From contig NZ_CP028158.1 of the NCBI RefSeq assembly GCF_003030345.1, positions 4,092,001 to 4,156,000 on the forward strand: 64,000 nt of DNA, in the 5' to 3' direction. How positions within the stretch are numbered: position 1 is the stretch's first letter; every line of letters starts with the position of its first letter. A program made the translations under genes and the position numbers. Positions 7,259 to 15,747 of the stretch are shown piece by piece. Source of the stretch: Plantactinospora sp. BC1 (GTDB lineage Bacteria > Actinomycetota > Actinomycetes > Mycobacteriales > Micromonosporaceae). The notes below the pieces were generated by a model that saw only the letters and a list, made by a program, of their open reading frames with translations, was not told where the DNA came from and did not search any database.

Positions 7259-9316
7259 TCAGCGTGCCGGCGGGACCAGTCGTACCCGGCGGAGGAGTTG
7301 GGCGTTCAGCGCCACGACGATGGTGGAGCCGGACATCAGTACGGCGCCGACCGCCGGACTCAGCGCGATCCCGGCCCAGGCGAGCACCCCGGCGGCGAGC
7401 GGCAGCGCCACCACGTTGTATCCGGCGGCCCAGGCCAGGTTCTGGATCATCTTCCGGTACGAGGCCCGGGAGAGCCGGATGACGCCGGTGACCCCGCGCG
7501 GGTCGGACGAGGCGAGCACCACCCCGGCCGACTCGATCGCCACGTCGGTGCCGGCGCCGATCGCGATGCCGACGCTGGCCCGGGCCAGTGCCGGGGCGTC
7601 GTTGACCCCGTCGCCGACCATCGCCACCGTCGCGCCCCGGCGCTGGAGGTCGGTCACCTTGTCGTCCTTGTCCGCCGGAAGCACCTCGGCGAAGACCTCG
7701 TCCACCCCCGGTCGGAAGCCGAGCCTGTCGGCGACCGACTCGGCGACCGGCCGGGCGTCACCAGTGATCATGGCGATCCGGCGTACCCCGGCCGCCCGCA
7801 GCTCGGTGAGCGCCTCGGCGGCCTCCGGGCGTACCTCGTCCTCCAGGGCCAGTGCGCCGAGCACGCGCGGCCCGGCGTCGTCCGGGCGTACCAGGTAGAG
7901 CACGGCGGCACCGCGCGCCGACCAGCCGGCGGCGACCCGTTCGAGGTCGGCGCCGGGCCGGGCGGCCAGCTCGCGCAGCAGCGCCGGCCCGCCGACCGCG
8001 AGGTCCCGCCCCTCGACGGTGGCCCGCACGCCCCGGCCGGTCAGCGACCGGAAGCCGGTGGCGGTCGGCACGCCGCCGCGCTCGGCGGCGGCCGCGACGA
8101 TGGCCCGGGCGAGCGGATGCTCGCTGTCCGACTCGACCGCGGCGGCCAGCCGGAGCACCTCGTCCTCGGCGCCCGCCGTTCCCGGGTCGGCGGCGACCGC
8201 GGTGACGGTGTGGGCGCCTCGGGTCAGGGTGCCGGTCTTGTCGAACAGCACGGTGTCGACGGTGCGCATCCGCTCCAGCGCCAACCGGTCCTTGACCAGG
8301 ATGCCGGCCTTGGCGGCCACGGCGGTGGAGAGCGCGATCACCAGCGGGATCGCCAGGCCGAGCGCGTGCGGGCAGGCGATCACCAGCACCGTCACGGTAC
8401 GCACCACCGCCTCGTCGACGTCGCCCAGCGCGGACCAGACCACGAAGGTGGTCAGGGCGGTGGCGGTGGCGACGTAGAACAGCCAGCCGGCGAAGCGGTC
8501 GGCGAGCACCTGGGCGCGACCGCTGGACCGCTGCGCCTGGGCCACCAGCCGCTGGATGCCGGCGAGCGCGGTGTCCTCGCCGACGGCGTCGATCCGGACC
8601 CGGATCGCGGAGTCGGTCGCCACGGTGCCGGCCACCACCCGGTCGCCGGGGGTACGGGAGACCGGGCGGGACTCGCCGGTGATCATCGACTCGTCCAGCT
8701 CGGCGGTGCCGTCGGCGATCCGGCCGTCGGCCGGTACCCGGGCGCCGGGGCGGACCAGCACCACGTCGCCGACGCGCAGCTCGGCCAGAGGCACCCGGCG
8801 TACGTCGCCGTCGGCCGCCACCCGTTCGGCCTCGTCCGGCAGCAGCGCGGCGAGTGCGGCGAGGGCACCCCGGGCCTGCCCGATGGCCTTCATCTCCTGC
8901 CAGTGCCCGAGCAGCATGATGGTGACCAGGGCGGCGAGTTCCCACCAGAAGTCGAGGTCGAACGTGCCGAGGCTGGTGGCGAGCGAGGCGACGTAGGCGA
9001 CGGTGATCGCCATCGAGATCAGCAGCATCATCCCCGGCGTACGGTCGCGCAGCTCGTGCAGCCCGCCGACCAGGAACGGCCAGCCGCCGTAGAGGAAGAC
9101 CACCGAGCCGAGTACCGGTCCGACCAGCGAGATGCCGGGGAAGTCGAGCGAGTAGCCGAACCAGTCCATCACCATGTGGCTGGTCAGCACGATCGGCACG
9201 GTCAGTGCCAGGCTCAGCCAGAACTTCCGGCGGAACGCCTCCGGATCGTGCCCGGCATGTTTGTCGTGTCCGCCGTGCCCGGGCTCTGCCTCGTGGTGCT
9301 GGTGGTCGTGGCGCAC
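7259..9316 (-). CDS. Copper-translocating P1B-type ATPase (CopB-like)
   Basis: 685 residues from GTG 9316, with GAGGGGG upstream. The N-terminus is His-rich (HDHQHHE...HGGHDKHAGHD), replacing the CxxC metal-binding domain of CopA. Eight membrane helices are recognisable. Key motifs are the TGES loop (MITGESRPV, about 214), the metal-site motif CPH (about 314), the phosphorylation motif DKTGTLT (about 357), the HP motif (SEHPLA) and the hinge GDGVNDAP (about 570). CPH rather than CPC plus a His-rich tail defines the CopB subgroup (Cu(II)/Cu(I)/Ag export). A CsoR-like palindrome lies 28 bases upstream. No CopZ or CsoR gene is present nearby. Metal preference is inferred from motif class. Confidence 0.93.
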   Translation of the reverse strand: MRHDHQHHEAEPGHGGHDKHAGHDPEAFRRKFWLSLALTVPIVLTSHMVMDWFGYSLDFPGISLVGPVLGSVVFLYGGWPFLVGGLHELRDRTPGMMLLISMAITVAYVASLATSLGTFDLDFWWELAALVTIMLLGHWQEMKAIGQARGALAALAALLPDEAERVAADGDVRRVPLAELRVGDVVLVRPGARVPADGRIADGTAELDESMITGESRPVSRTPGDRVVAGTVATDSAIRVRIDAVGEDTALAGIQRLVAQAQRSSGRAQVLADRFAGWLFYVATATALTTFVVWSALGDVDEAVVRTVTVLVIACPHALGLAIPLVIALSTAVAAKAGILVKDRLALERMRTVDTVLFDKTGTLTRGAHTVTAVAADPGTAGAEDEVLRLAAAVESDSEHPLARAIVAAAAERGGVPTATGFRSLTGRGVRATVEGRDLAVGGPALLRELAARPGADLERVAAGWSARGAAVLYLVRPDDAGPRVLGALALEDEVRPEAAEALTELRAAGVRRIAMITGDARPVAESVADRLGFRPGVDEVFAEVLPADKDDKVTDLQRRGATVAMVGDGVNDAPALARASVGIAIGAGTDVAIESAGVVLASSDPRGVTGVIRLSRASYRKMIQNLAWAAGYNVVALPLAAGVLAWAGIALSPAVGAVLMSGSTIVVALNAQLLRRVRLVPPAR

Positions 9317-9343
9317 GATCGATCACCCCCTCGGGAGGAAATA

Positions 9344-9358
9344 TACCCCCCGGGGGTA
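9344..9358. promoter_or_regulatory. CsoR-like copper operator
   Basis: TACCCCCCGGGGGTA is a 7+1+7 perfect palindrome flanked by AT bases, centred about 35 bases upstream of the copper ATPase start. TACCCC/GGGGTA inverted repeats are the known type of operator for the copper-sensing repressor CsoR in actinobacteria. The repressor itself is not encoded in this window. Confidence 0.7.
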
Positions 9359-9391
9359 ATTCGGCAAGCCGCATCGGGCCGGCCGGTGGGC

Positions 9392-10072
9392 TCAGTCCGG
9401 GGCGGGCAGGCAGCCGCCGTCCCGGATCGGGGTGCCGATCTCGACCGTGGACGCCGGCCGGCCGTGGGTGCCGAAGACGCAGGCGTGCCCGGTCCAGCCG
9501 GCGAAGAGCAGCCCGGCACCACCCGCCGGGTCGAGTCGGCCGGGTGGGCGGACCTCGACCTGGGTCAGGCGGGTCCGGCCGAGCGCCTCGGTGAGCGACG
9601 TCACGTCGTACCGGCCCAGTCGGCGTAGCCGATCCAGCTCGGCGCGTACCCGGATCGCGCAGCCGGCCGCGTCGGCGGCCGCCGCGTCGGCAAGCCGACC
9701 CCGGGTCCGGAAGCCCTCGTTGGCCTCCTCGTTGCGGTGGAACTGCTCGGCCAGTTCCTGTTCGGTCGGAGGTCGGGTGGTGGCGCCCAGGGAGATGTCC
9801 GGCATCGGCCCCGGGCTCCGGGTGCCGGCCGGCGGCGCCGGTGTCACCCGGGCGGCGGCAGAGGGCGCCGGCGGGCACCGGTAGGGCGGTCGGGAGGGGC
9901 TGCCGGCCGGAGTCGGCCGGACCACGTCGGTCGGGGTCGGTGCGCCGCCCCCGGCGTCGGCGCCGGGTCGCGCGCAGCCGAGCCCGACGACCAGGCCGAG
10001 CAGGAGCACCGTCCCGGAAAGCGCGAGCGGGGCCGGACCGTTTCCGGTCCGGCCCCGCTCACCGGGTCTCAC
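9392..10072 (-). CDS. Putative secreted or lipoprotein, function unknown
   Basis: 226 residues from GTG 10072. A short basic N-terminus (RPGERGR) leads into a hydrophobic stretch (LALSGTVLLLGLVVGLGC) ending at Cys33, like a lipoprotein signal, although the residue three before the Cys is Gly rather than the usual Leu. A Pro/Thr-rich linker follows to about 90. The C-terminal part has a mixed fold with three cysteines (AAGCAIRVR, HACVFG, GGCLPAPD) that may pair outside the cell. I do not recognise a family. It begins two bases after the ino1 stop, and its first 16 codons overlap a terminator-like hairpin, so transcription from ino1 may be attenuated. Confidence 0.6.
   Translation of the reverse strand: MRPGERGRTGNGPAPLALSGTVLLLGLVVGLGCARPGADAGGGAPTPTDVVRPTPAGSPSRPPYRCPPAPSAAARVTPAPPAGTRSPGPMPDISLGATTRPPTEQELAEQFHRNEEANEGFRTRGRLADAAAADAAGCAIRVRAELDRLRRLGRYDVTSLTEALGRTRLTQVEVRPPGRLDPAGGAGLLFAGWTGHACVFGTHGRPASTVEIGTPIRDGGCLPAPD
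10025..10060 (-). terminator. Hairpin just after ino1, inside the next reading frame
   Basis: Perfect 16-bp inverted repeat (10025-10040 and 10045-10060, arms GAGCGGGGCCGGACCG and complement) with a four-base loop, starting 15 bases after the ino1 stop on the minus strand. There is no T tract. It could be a strong GC terminator or attenuator, but it also encodes residues 5-16 of the putative lipoprotein. Confidence 0.5.
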
Positions 10073-10074
10073 CC

Positions 10075-11154
10075 TCAGCGCTCGATGGTGCCGGCGATGA
10101 AGTCCTCGACGGCCTGGTGGGCGTCGTGGTCGGCGTACTGCTCCGGCGGCGACTTCATGAAGTAGCTCGACGCGGAGAGGATCGGGCCCCCGACGCCCCG
10201 GTCGAGGGCGATCTTCGCGGCCCGGACAGCGTCGATGATGACGCCGGCCGAGTTCGGCGAGTCCCAGACCTCGAGCTTCAGCTCCGCGTTCAGCGGGACG
10301 TCACCGAAGGAGCGCCCCTCCAGCCGGATGTACGCCCACTTGCGGTCGTCCAGCCACGGCACGTGGTCCGACGGCCCGATGTGCACGTCGCCCTTGTTGA
10401 TCTCGTGCGGGATCTGGGAGGTCACCGACTGGGTCTTGGAGATCTTCTTCGAGACCAGACGGCTGCGCTCCAGCATGTTCATGAAGTCCATGTTGCCGCC
10501 GAAGTTGAGCTGGTACGTGCGGAGCAGCTCGACACCCCGGTCCTCGAAGAGCTTCGCCAGCGCCCGGTGCACGATGGTCGCGCCGACCTGGCTCTTGATG
10601 TCGTCACCGACGATCGGCAGCCCGGCGTCGACGAACTTCTGCGCCCACACCGGGTCGGAGGCGATGAAGACCGGCAGCGCGTTCACGAAGGCGCAGCCCG
10701 CCTCGATCGCGGCCGTGGCGTAGAACTTCGCGGCCTCCTCGGAGCCCACCGGCAGGTAGCAGACCACCACGTCGACCCGGGCCTCGCGCAGCGCCGCGAC
10801 GACGTCGGCCGGCTGGCGGTCGGACTCCTCGACGATCTCCCGGTAGTACTGGCCCAGCCCGTCCAGGGTCGGGCCGCGCTGCACGAGCACGCCGGTCGGC
10901 GCCACGTCACAGAGCTTGATGGTGTTGTTCTCGCTGGCGACGATCGCCTCCGCGAGGTCCATGCCCACCTTCTTGGCGTCGACGTCGAACGCCGCGACGA
11001 ACTCCACGTCCGATACGTGGTAGTCGCCGAAGGTGACGTGCATGAGACCCGGGACGCGGTCGTTGGGGTCGGCATTGCGGTAGTACTCGACGCCCTGGAC
11101 CAGGGACGAGGCGCAGTTACCCACACCGACGATGGCGACGCGGACGGAGCCCAT
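10075..11154 (-). CDS. ino1: Inositol-3-phosphate synthase
   Basis: 359 residues from ATG 11154, chosen because AAAGGAGG lies eight bases upstream; the longer frame from 11181 has no such site. It converts glucose 6-phosphate to 1D-myo-inositol 3-phosphate with NAD+, feeding phosphatidylinositol, PIM/LM lipids and mycothiol. The Rossmann motif [13 protein letters not shown] is at the N-terminus, and the conserved catalytic segments [24 protein letters not shown] and SKTQSVTSQ are present. Length matches the short actinobacterial Ino1. It lies directly after a PadR regulator, the same order as Rv0047c-Rv0046c in M. tuberculosis, and is probably controlled by it. Confidence 0.97.
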   Translation of the reverse strand: MGSVRVAIVGVGNCASSLVQGVEYYRNADPNDRVPGLMHVTFGDYHVSDVEFVAAFDVDAKKVGMDLAEAIVASENNTIKLCDVAPTGVLVQRGPTLDGLGQYYREIVEESDRQPADVVAALREARVDVVVCYLPVGSEEAAKFYATAAIEAGCAFVNALPVFIASDPVWAQKFVDAGLPIVGDDIKSQVGATIVHRALAKLFEDRGVELLRTYQLNFGGNMDFMNMLERSRLVSKKISKTQSVTSQIPHEINKGDVHIGPSDHVPWLDDRKWAYIRLEGRSFGDVPLNAELKLEVWDSPNSAGVIIDAVRAAKIALDRGVGGPILSASSYFMKSPPEQYADHDAHQAVEDFIAGTIER

Positions 11155-11177
11155 CGCGTTTGCCTCCTTTGTGTTCA

Positions 11178-11822
11178 TCACGGCCGCTCCGACTCATTCC
11201 TGGACTGTCCAGGCGGAGGCGGGATGTTCTTGTCTGAAGAACCCGGGGCGGTGCCCGGGGTGGACCCATCCGGGGTCCGGCCGGAGCGCTCGTTGGCGAT
11301 GAGCTCCTCCAACCAGCGGACCTCGCGCTCACAGGCGTCGAGGCCGTGACGTTGAAGTTCGAGCGTGTACGCGTCGAGCCGTTCGGCCGCCCGGCTCAAC
11401 ACGTCGCGCAGGCCCTCGCGACGCTCCTCCACCTTGCGGCGCCGGCCCTCCAGGATGCGGAGTCGGGTCGCTCGGTCGGTACGGGCGAAGAATGCGAAGT
11501 GCACTCCGAACCCGGTGTCCTCGTAACTCTCTGGACCGGTCTGGGCGATCAGTTCGGCGAACCGTTCCTTGCCCTCCGCGGTGATTTTGTAGACCACGCG
11601 CCCGCGACGGCTGGTCAGTGCCGGGATCTCCTCGGCGGTGGCCGGTGTCTCGGCCGCCTCGGTGATCCAGCCGGCCGCCTGCAACCGACGCAGGGTCGGA
11701 TAGAGCGAGCCGTAACTGATCGCTGCCCGGATCGCCCCCAGCTTGGCGGCGAGTTCCTTGCGGAGCTCGTAGCCGTGCATGGGGGACTCCTGTAGGAGAC
11801 CGAGGATGGCGAGCTCGAGCAC
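11178..11822 (-). CDS. PadR-family transcriptional regulator, upstream of ino1
   Basis: 214 residues from GTG 11822 ([20 protein letters not shown]), preceded by GGAGAGG seven bases upstream. The longer frame beginning at 11951 crosses the operator and is rejected. The N-terminal winged helix shows PadR hallmarks ([44 protein letters not shown]). The C-terminal half has the coiled-coil dimerisation helix ([16 protein letters not shown]) and a disordered tail. It precedes ino1 with 23 bases between and probably controls inositol synthesis. A perfect 23-bp palindrome about 70 bases upstream suggests autoregulation. Confidence 0.93.
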   Translation of the reverse strand: MLELAILGLLQESPMHGYELRKELAAKLGAIRAAISYGSLYPTLRRLQAAGWITEAAETPATAEEIPALTSRRGRVVYKITAEGKERFAELIAQTGPESYEDTGFGVHFAFFARTDRATRLRILEGRRRKVEERREGLRDVLSRAAERLDAYTLELQRHGLDACEREVRWLEELIANERSGRTPDGSTPGTAPGSSDKNIPPPPGQSRNESERP

Positions 11823-11890
11823 GAGCACCCCTCTCCGTGTCTCCGTCGGATCCCGGTGGCTTCCCGCCGTTGGGAGCCCGTTCACCGGCC

Positions 11891-11913
11891 CGATGTATCG
11901 GCCCGATACATCG
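11891..11913. promoter_or_regulatory. Probable PadR operator, 23-bp perfect palindrome
   Basis: Two 11-base arms, CGATGTATCGG and its complement, flank a single C. The site is in the divergent region between padR-ino1 (minus) and the DUF5318 gene (plus). Long, AT-centred dyads with ATGTAT/ATACAT halves are typical of PadR operators. Confidence 0.75.
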
Positions 11914-12021
11914 CACCGTAGACCCTCCGGGGCGGCGAGGCAAACCCCCACACGGCACAGGTTCGATTACAGTAAGTGACGGTGGTCGCCTCGTCCGGCC
12001 GGACCCAGTACTCTTCTGCCC

Positions 12022-12489
12022 ATGCGTTCGCAGCGCCAGGTCGTCGACTACTCGCTACAGAAGCGAGCGGTGCTGCGTGAGGTGCATTCGGGTCGGGTGG
12101 GGACGTACGAGGTGTGCGACGCGTCGCCGTACCTCAAGAACGCTGCCCGGTTCCACGGTGAGCCGACCGAGACGCTCTGTCCGGTCTGCCGACGGGAAAA
12201 TCTGACCCACGTCCACTACATTTACGGTGATGAACTCAAGCAGTCTGCCGGCCAGGCCCGCACCCGAGCGGAGCTGTCGGTGCTGGCGATGACCCTGCGT
12301 GAGTTCCAGGTCTACGTGGTGGAGGTGTGCCGCGGCTGCGACTGGAACCATCTCGTCGAGCAGTTCCTGCTCGGCCGGGACGGCGTCTCCGGTGACGACA
12401 GCGTCGGCGCCGCCGAGCCGGCCGCGGGTGCGGCCGTGGCCGCGTCGAACGGCACCTCGGTCAGACGAAGGCGTGAGGCGCGCCGGTGA
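12022..12489 (+). CDS. DUF5318 family protein (Rv0049-like), zinc-ribbon type
   Basis: 155 residues from ATG 12022. The protein begins MRSQRQVVDYSLQKRAVL and contains two cysteine pairs, CPVC (about 58-61) and CRGC (about 106-109), spaced as in a zinc ribbon. The rest is a compact alpha/beta domain with the family pattern LCPVCRRENLTHVHYIYGDEL. The last 35 residues are Ala-rich and basic. Function is unknown. Its place between padR/ino1 and the large penicillin-binding protein is conserved with M. tuberculosis Rv0049, suggesting a role linked to the cell envelope, but that is inference. Confidence 0.85.
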   Translation: MRSQRQVVDYSLQKRAVLREVHSGRVGTYEVCDASPYLKNAARFHGEPTETLCPVCRRENLTHVHYIYGDELKQSAGQARTRAELSVLAMTLREFQVYVVEVCRGCDWNHLVEQFLLGRDGVSGDDSVGAAEPAAGAAVAASNGTSVRRRREARR

Positions 12490-12550
12490 CCCTGACTCGC
12501 TCCCCGGCCTTCGGGATCGTCTCCCGGCCAGAGGACGAGTCTTATCCAGC

Positions 12551-12573
12551 AAACCGGAAAAGTCCGGTTTTTT
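12551..12573 (+). terminator. Rho-independent terminator after the DUF5318 gene
   Basis: An 8-bp stem (AAACCGGA, loop AAAG, TCCGGTTT) continues directly into a run of T, six in total. It is 61 bases after the DUF5318 stop codon and separates that gene from the penicillin-binding protein. Confidence 0.75.
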
Positions 12574-12689
12574 CCGATGTCGCATCATCCGTGGATCGGC
12601 GTCTCCGATCCGGGGTGGAGCGTGTCCCAACTCACGGCAACCCGGTGGTGGCGCACATGGCCATCACCGCGACCGGCAGGGTGTGACGA

Positions 12690-15584
12690 ATGAACTCGTA
12701 CGGCGATCCTAGTTCCGCGCGCGGTCGGGCCCAGTACCCGGGCGCGAACGGCGACCACGGACCAGCGGACGATCCATACCAGCGCCCGTCCTGGGACGAC
12801 CCGGGAGCCGCTCGCCGCTCGTCCGACGGTGACCGGGGTGGCTGGCCCGCCAACAACAACCGGGCCGGCGGCGCGTCGGCCCGGGCCAGCGTCAGCGGCC
12901 GGGCCCCCTCCGGCCGGGCCACACCGCCCGGGCGGGGCTCCGCCGACGGCGGTTGGGCCGCGCCGGTCTCGCCCGCCTCCGGCTCCGCGTCGGTCGGCTC
13001 CGCCTCTCCCGGGCGGGCCCGGGTCGGTGGCCGGGCCGGCGTCGGCAGCGCCTCGGTTCCCGACGCGCCGGGCTCCGGGGGTGGCTACGGTGCCGGCCGG
13101 GCCTCCGCCGGCCGGGCCAGCGTGGGTACCGCCTCGGTCAGTGGCGGCGGTGCGAACGGCGCCGCCGGTCGGGCCCGGGTGGGCCGGGCGGTCGTGCCCG
13201 TCTCGCCGGCCGGTCCCGGCGGACCGGACGACCCGGACGGCCCCGGCGGCCGGCGGGGTCGTCGCGGCACCGGTGACCTCGACCCGGCGGCGAAGAAGCG
13301 GGCCAGGAAGCGCAAGCGGGTCAACATGCTGATCGCCGCCTTCGCCGTCTTCATCATGCTGGCCGGCGGCGGTGTGGTCGCCGCGACCTGGTATTCGACG
13401 AGCGTCCCGATGCCGGACCAGCTCCCGCTGCCGCTGGCCACCACGGTCTATGCCGCCGACAAGAAGAACATCGTCGCCAAGCTGGGCGACGAGAACCGGC
13501 AGATCGTCACGATCAAGCAGATCCCGGACCACGTGCAGAAGGCGGTCGCCTCGGCCGAGGACCGCAACTTCTACACCCACGACGGGGTGGACTACGTCGG
13601 CATCGCCCGGGCCGCCTGGAACAACTTCACCGGCGGCAGCAAGCAGGGTGCCTCGACCATCACCCAGCAGTACGCCCGCAACGCGTACGAGAACCTCCAG
13701 GACGACAGCTACCAGCGCAAGGTCAAGGAGGCGATCCTCGCCTCCAAGTTGAACGACCAGTTCGACAAAGACGAGATCATGCAGCACTACCTCAACACGA
13801 TCTACTTCGGTCGGGGTGCGTACGGCATCGAGATCGCGGCGCAGACCTACTTCGCCAAGTCGGCCTCCAAGCTCACCGAGGCCGAGGGCGCGGTGCTGGC
13901 GGCGGTGATCAAGCAGCCGCAGGTCGACACGGCGACCGGGCACAAGGGCTTCGACCCGGCGGACAACCCCGAGGAGGCCAAGGCCCGTTGGGAGTACGTC
14001 CTCAACGGCATGGTCGAGAAGAAGTGGCTGTCACCGGAGAAGCGGGCTCAGCTCACCTACCCGGAGATTCAGAAGAGGAAGAGCGCCAACGAGGCGTTCG
14101 GGGTGAAGACCCCGCGCGGCAACGTGATCAACTACGTCAAGGCGGAGCTGGCGGAGCGCGGCCTCTGCACGCTCGGCCCGGCGACGGCCGACAAGGTCGA
14201 CTGTTCCAGCGCGCTCCGGGACGGTGGTTACAAGATCCAGACGACCATCAACTGGAAGATGCAGATGGAGGCCGAGAAGGCGGCCCAGCGCAAGAAGGGC
14301 TCGCCGCTCGACGGCCAGCCCGACAACCTGATGGCCGCGCTGGTCTCGGTCGAGCCGAAGAGCGGCAAGGTGCTGGCCTACTACGGCGGCGACAGCGGCG
14401 CGGACTACGACTACGCGGGTCTGAACACCAACGCCGGCGTGCTGAGCGGTGGCCACCCGCCGGGCTCGAGCTTCAAGGTCTACACCCTGGCGGCCGCGAT
14501 CAACGAGGGCATCTCGATCGATTCGATCTGGGACGCCAGGCCGTTCACGGTCAAGAACACCAAGATCAAGGTGCAGAACGCCGGCCGCGACGTGCGGGAG
14601 ACCTGTGACCAGGCCTGCACGCTCAAGGAATCCACCGTCAGGTCGTACAACGTGCCCTTCTACCACGTGACCGAGAAGATCGGCGCGGACAAGGTGCTGT
14701 CGATGGCCCGGCAGGCCGGCGTCCGGACCATGTGGGAGACCAAGGACATCCCGCCGAAGTGGCACGACCTGACCAAGGAGAAGCCGGAGGATCTGGCGCC
14801 GGAACCCTTCTTCAACGTGGTGGCGTACGGGCAGTACCCGATCACCGTGCTCGACCACGCCAACGGGCTGGCCACGCTGGCCAACGGCGGCGTCTACAAC
14901 AAGGCGCACTTCATCGAGCTGATCGAACAGCAGGACCCGGAAACCGGCCAGTGGAAGAAGATCGGCGGGGCGAAGGCCGATCCGAAGCAGCGCATCCCGA
15001 AGAACGTCGCCGACGAGGTCACCGCGGTCCTGAAGGAAATTCCCAAGGCGAACAACGGCAACCTCGAAGGCCGGGAAGAGGCCGGCAAGACCGGCACCTG
15101 GGAATACGACCAGAAGGACAACGCCCACGCCTGGATGGTCGGCTACACCCCGCAGGTCGCCACCGCGGTCTGGGTCGGCAGCAAGGACCCGAAGAAGCCC
15201 CAGATCAAGACCAAGGGCGGCCAAGACGTCGGCGGTAGTGGGCTGCCGGCCGACATCTGGCAGCAGTACATGAGCAAGGCCCTGGCCGGCAAGGAGGCGA
15301 TGCCCCTGCCGGACGCCAAGAAGATGGGCGACAAGGAGGCCGGCAACGGCAAGGAGCCGGTGCAGACTCCGCCGCCGGTGCCCCCCAACCCGGGTCCCGG
15401 TGGCGGCAACCCCGGCGGCAACCCCGGTGGTAACCCCATCTGCCAGGGCCCGAACCCGCCCCCGCTGATCTGCCCGCCAGCCGGCGGCGGCCCGGGTGGA
15501 GGTGGTCCGGACCTTCCGCCCGGAGATGACGACGACGGCGGCGGTGGCGGAAACGGCAACGGCCGAGGCGGCGGTGGCGGCTAG
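12690..15584 (+). CDS. Bifunctional class A penicillin-binding protein (PonA1-like)
   Basis: 964 residues. The cytoplasmic N-terminus (1-208) is low-complexity with GRASV/GSASV-type repeats. A basic KKRARKRKR precedes the membrane segment at about 211-235. The glycosyltransferase family 51 domain follows, with catalytic Glu290 in AEDRNFYTHDGVD and the GASTITQQ and YFGRGAYGIEIAA motifs. The transpeptidase domain has Ser593/Lys596 (GSSFK), SYN at 652-654 and KTG at 800-802. The C-terminal 95 residues are Pro/Gly/Asp-rich. The enzyme polymerises lipid II and cross-links peptidoglycan outside the membrane. All catalytic residues are intact. Position after DUF5318 and before GT87 matches Rv0049-ponA1-Rv0051. 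Confidence 0.96.
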   Translation: MNSYGDPSSARGRAQYPGANGDHGPADDPYQRPSWDDPGAARRSSDGDRGGWPANNNRAGGASARASVSGRAPSGRATPPGRGSADGGWAAPVSPASGSASVGSASPGRARVGGRAGVGSASVPDAPGSGGGYGAGRASAGRASVGTASVSGGGANGAAGRARVGRAVVPVSPAGPGGPDDPDGPGGRRGRRGTGDLDPAAKKRARKRKRVNMLIAAFAVFIMLAGGGVVAATWYSTSVPMPDQLPLPLATTVYAADKKNIVAKLGDENRQIVTIKQIPDHVQKAVASAEDRNFYTHDGVDYVGIARAAWNNFTGGSKQGASTITQQYARNAYENLQDDSYQRKVKEAILASKLNDQFDKDEIMQHYLNTIYFGRGAYGIEIAAQTYFAKSASKLTEAEGAVLAAVIKQPQVDTATGHKGFDPADNPEEAKARWEYVLNGMVEKKWLSPEKRAQLTYPEIQKRKSANEAFGVKTPRGNVINYVKAELAERGLCTLGPATADKVDCSSALRDGGYKIQTTINWKMQMEAEKAAQRKKGSPLDGQPDNLMAALVSVEPKSGKVLAYYGGDSGADYDYAGLNTNAGVLSGGHPPGSSFKVYTLAAAINEGISIDSIWDARPFTVKNTKIKVQNAGRDVRETCDQACTLKESTVRSYNVPFYHVTEKIGADKVLSMARQAGVRTMWETKDIPPKWHDLTKEKPEDLAPEPFFNVVAYGQYPITVLDHANGLATLANGGVYNKAHFIELIEQQDPETGQWKKIGGAKADPKQRIPKNVADEVTAVLKEIPKANNGNLEGREEAGKTGTWEYDQKDNAHAWMVGYTPQVATAVWVGSKDPKKPQIKTKGGQDVGGSGLPADIWQQYMSKALAGKEAMPLPDAKKMGDKEAGNGKEPVQTPPPVPPNPGPGGGNPGGNPGGNPICQGPNPPPLICPPAGGGPGGGGPDLPPGDDDDGGGGGNGNGRGGGGG

Positions 15585-15634
15585 TCGCCGACTCCCACGC
15601 CCCACCTCGGGGCAGTGAGCTCCATCGATCGATG

Positions 15635-15678
15635 CGGCCGGCGGCCGGGTTCCACGACCCGGCCGCCGGCCGTCTTTT
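15635..15678 (+). terminator. Rho-independent terminator after the penicillin-binding protein
   Basis: Perfect 16-bp stem (15635-15650, 15657-15672; arm CGGCCGGCGGCCGGGT) with a six-base loop, followed by TCTTTTC. It starts 50 bases after the stop codon. Confidence 0.9.
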
Positions 15679-15747
15679 CGACTCCAACCGCCGACACGGT
15701 GGACCGGGCCGGACGGAACCCGACCCGGTACGGCAGGATGCCTGTTC

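Noticed and set aside
11955-11985. tRNA-like T-arm GGTTCGATTAC
   Set aside because: No matching acceptor, D or anticodon arms lie upstream; the region is promoter DNA before the DUF5318 gene.
12486-12686. Small plus-strand gene after DUF5318
   Set aside because: The frame runs through a T-tract terminator, lacks a ribosome binding site of its own and has no codon bias or family.
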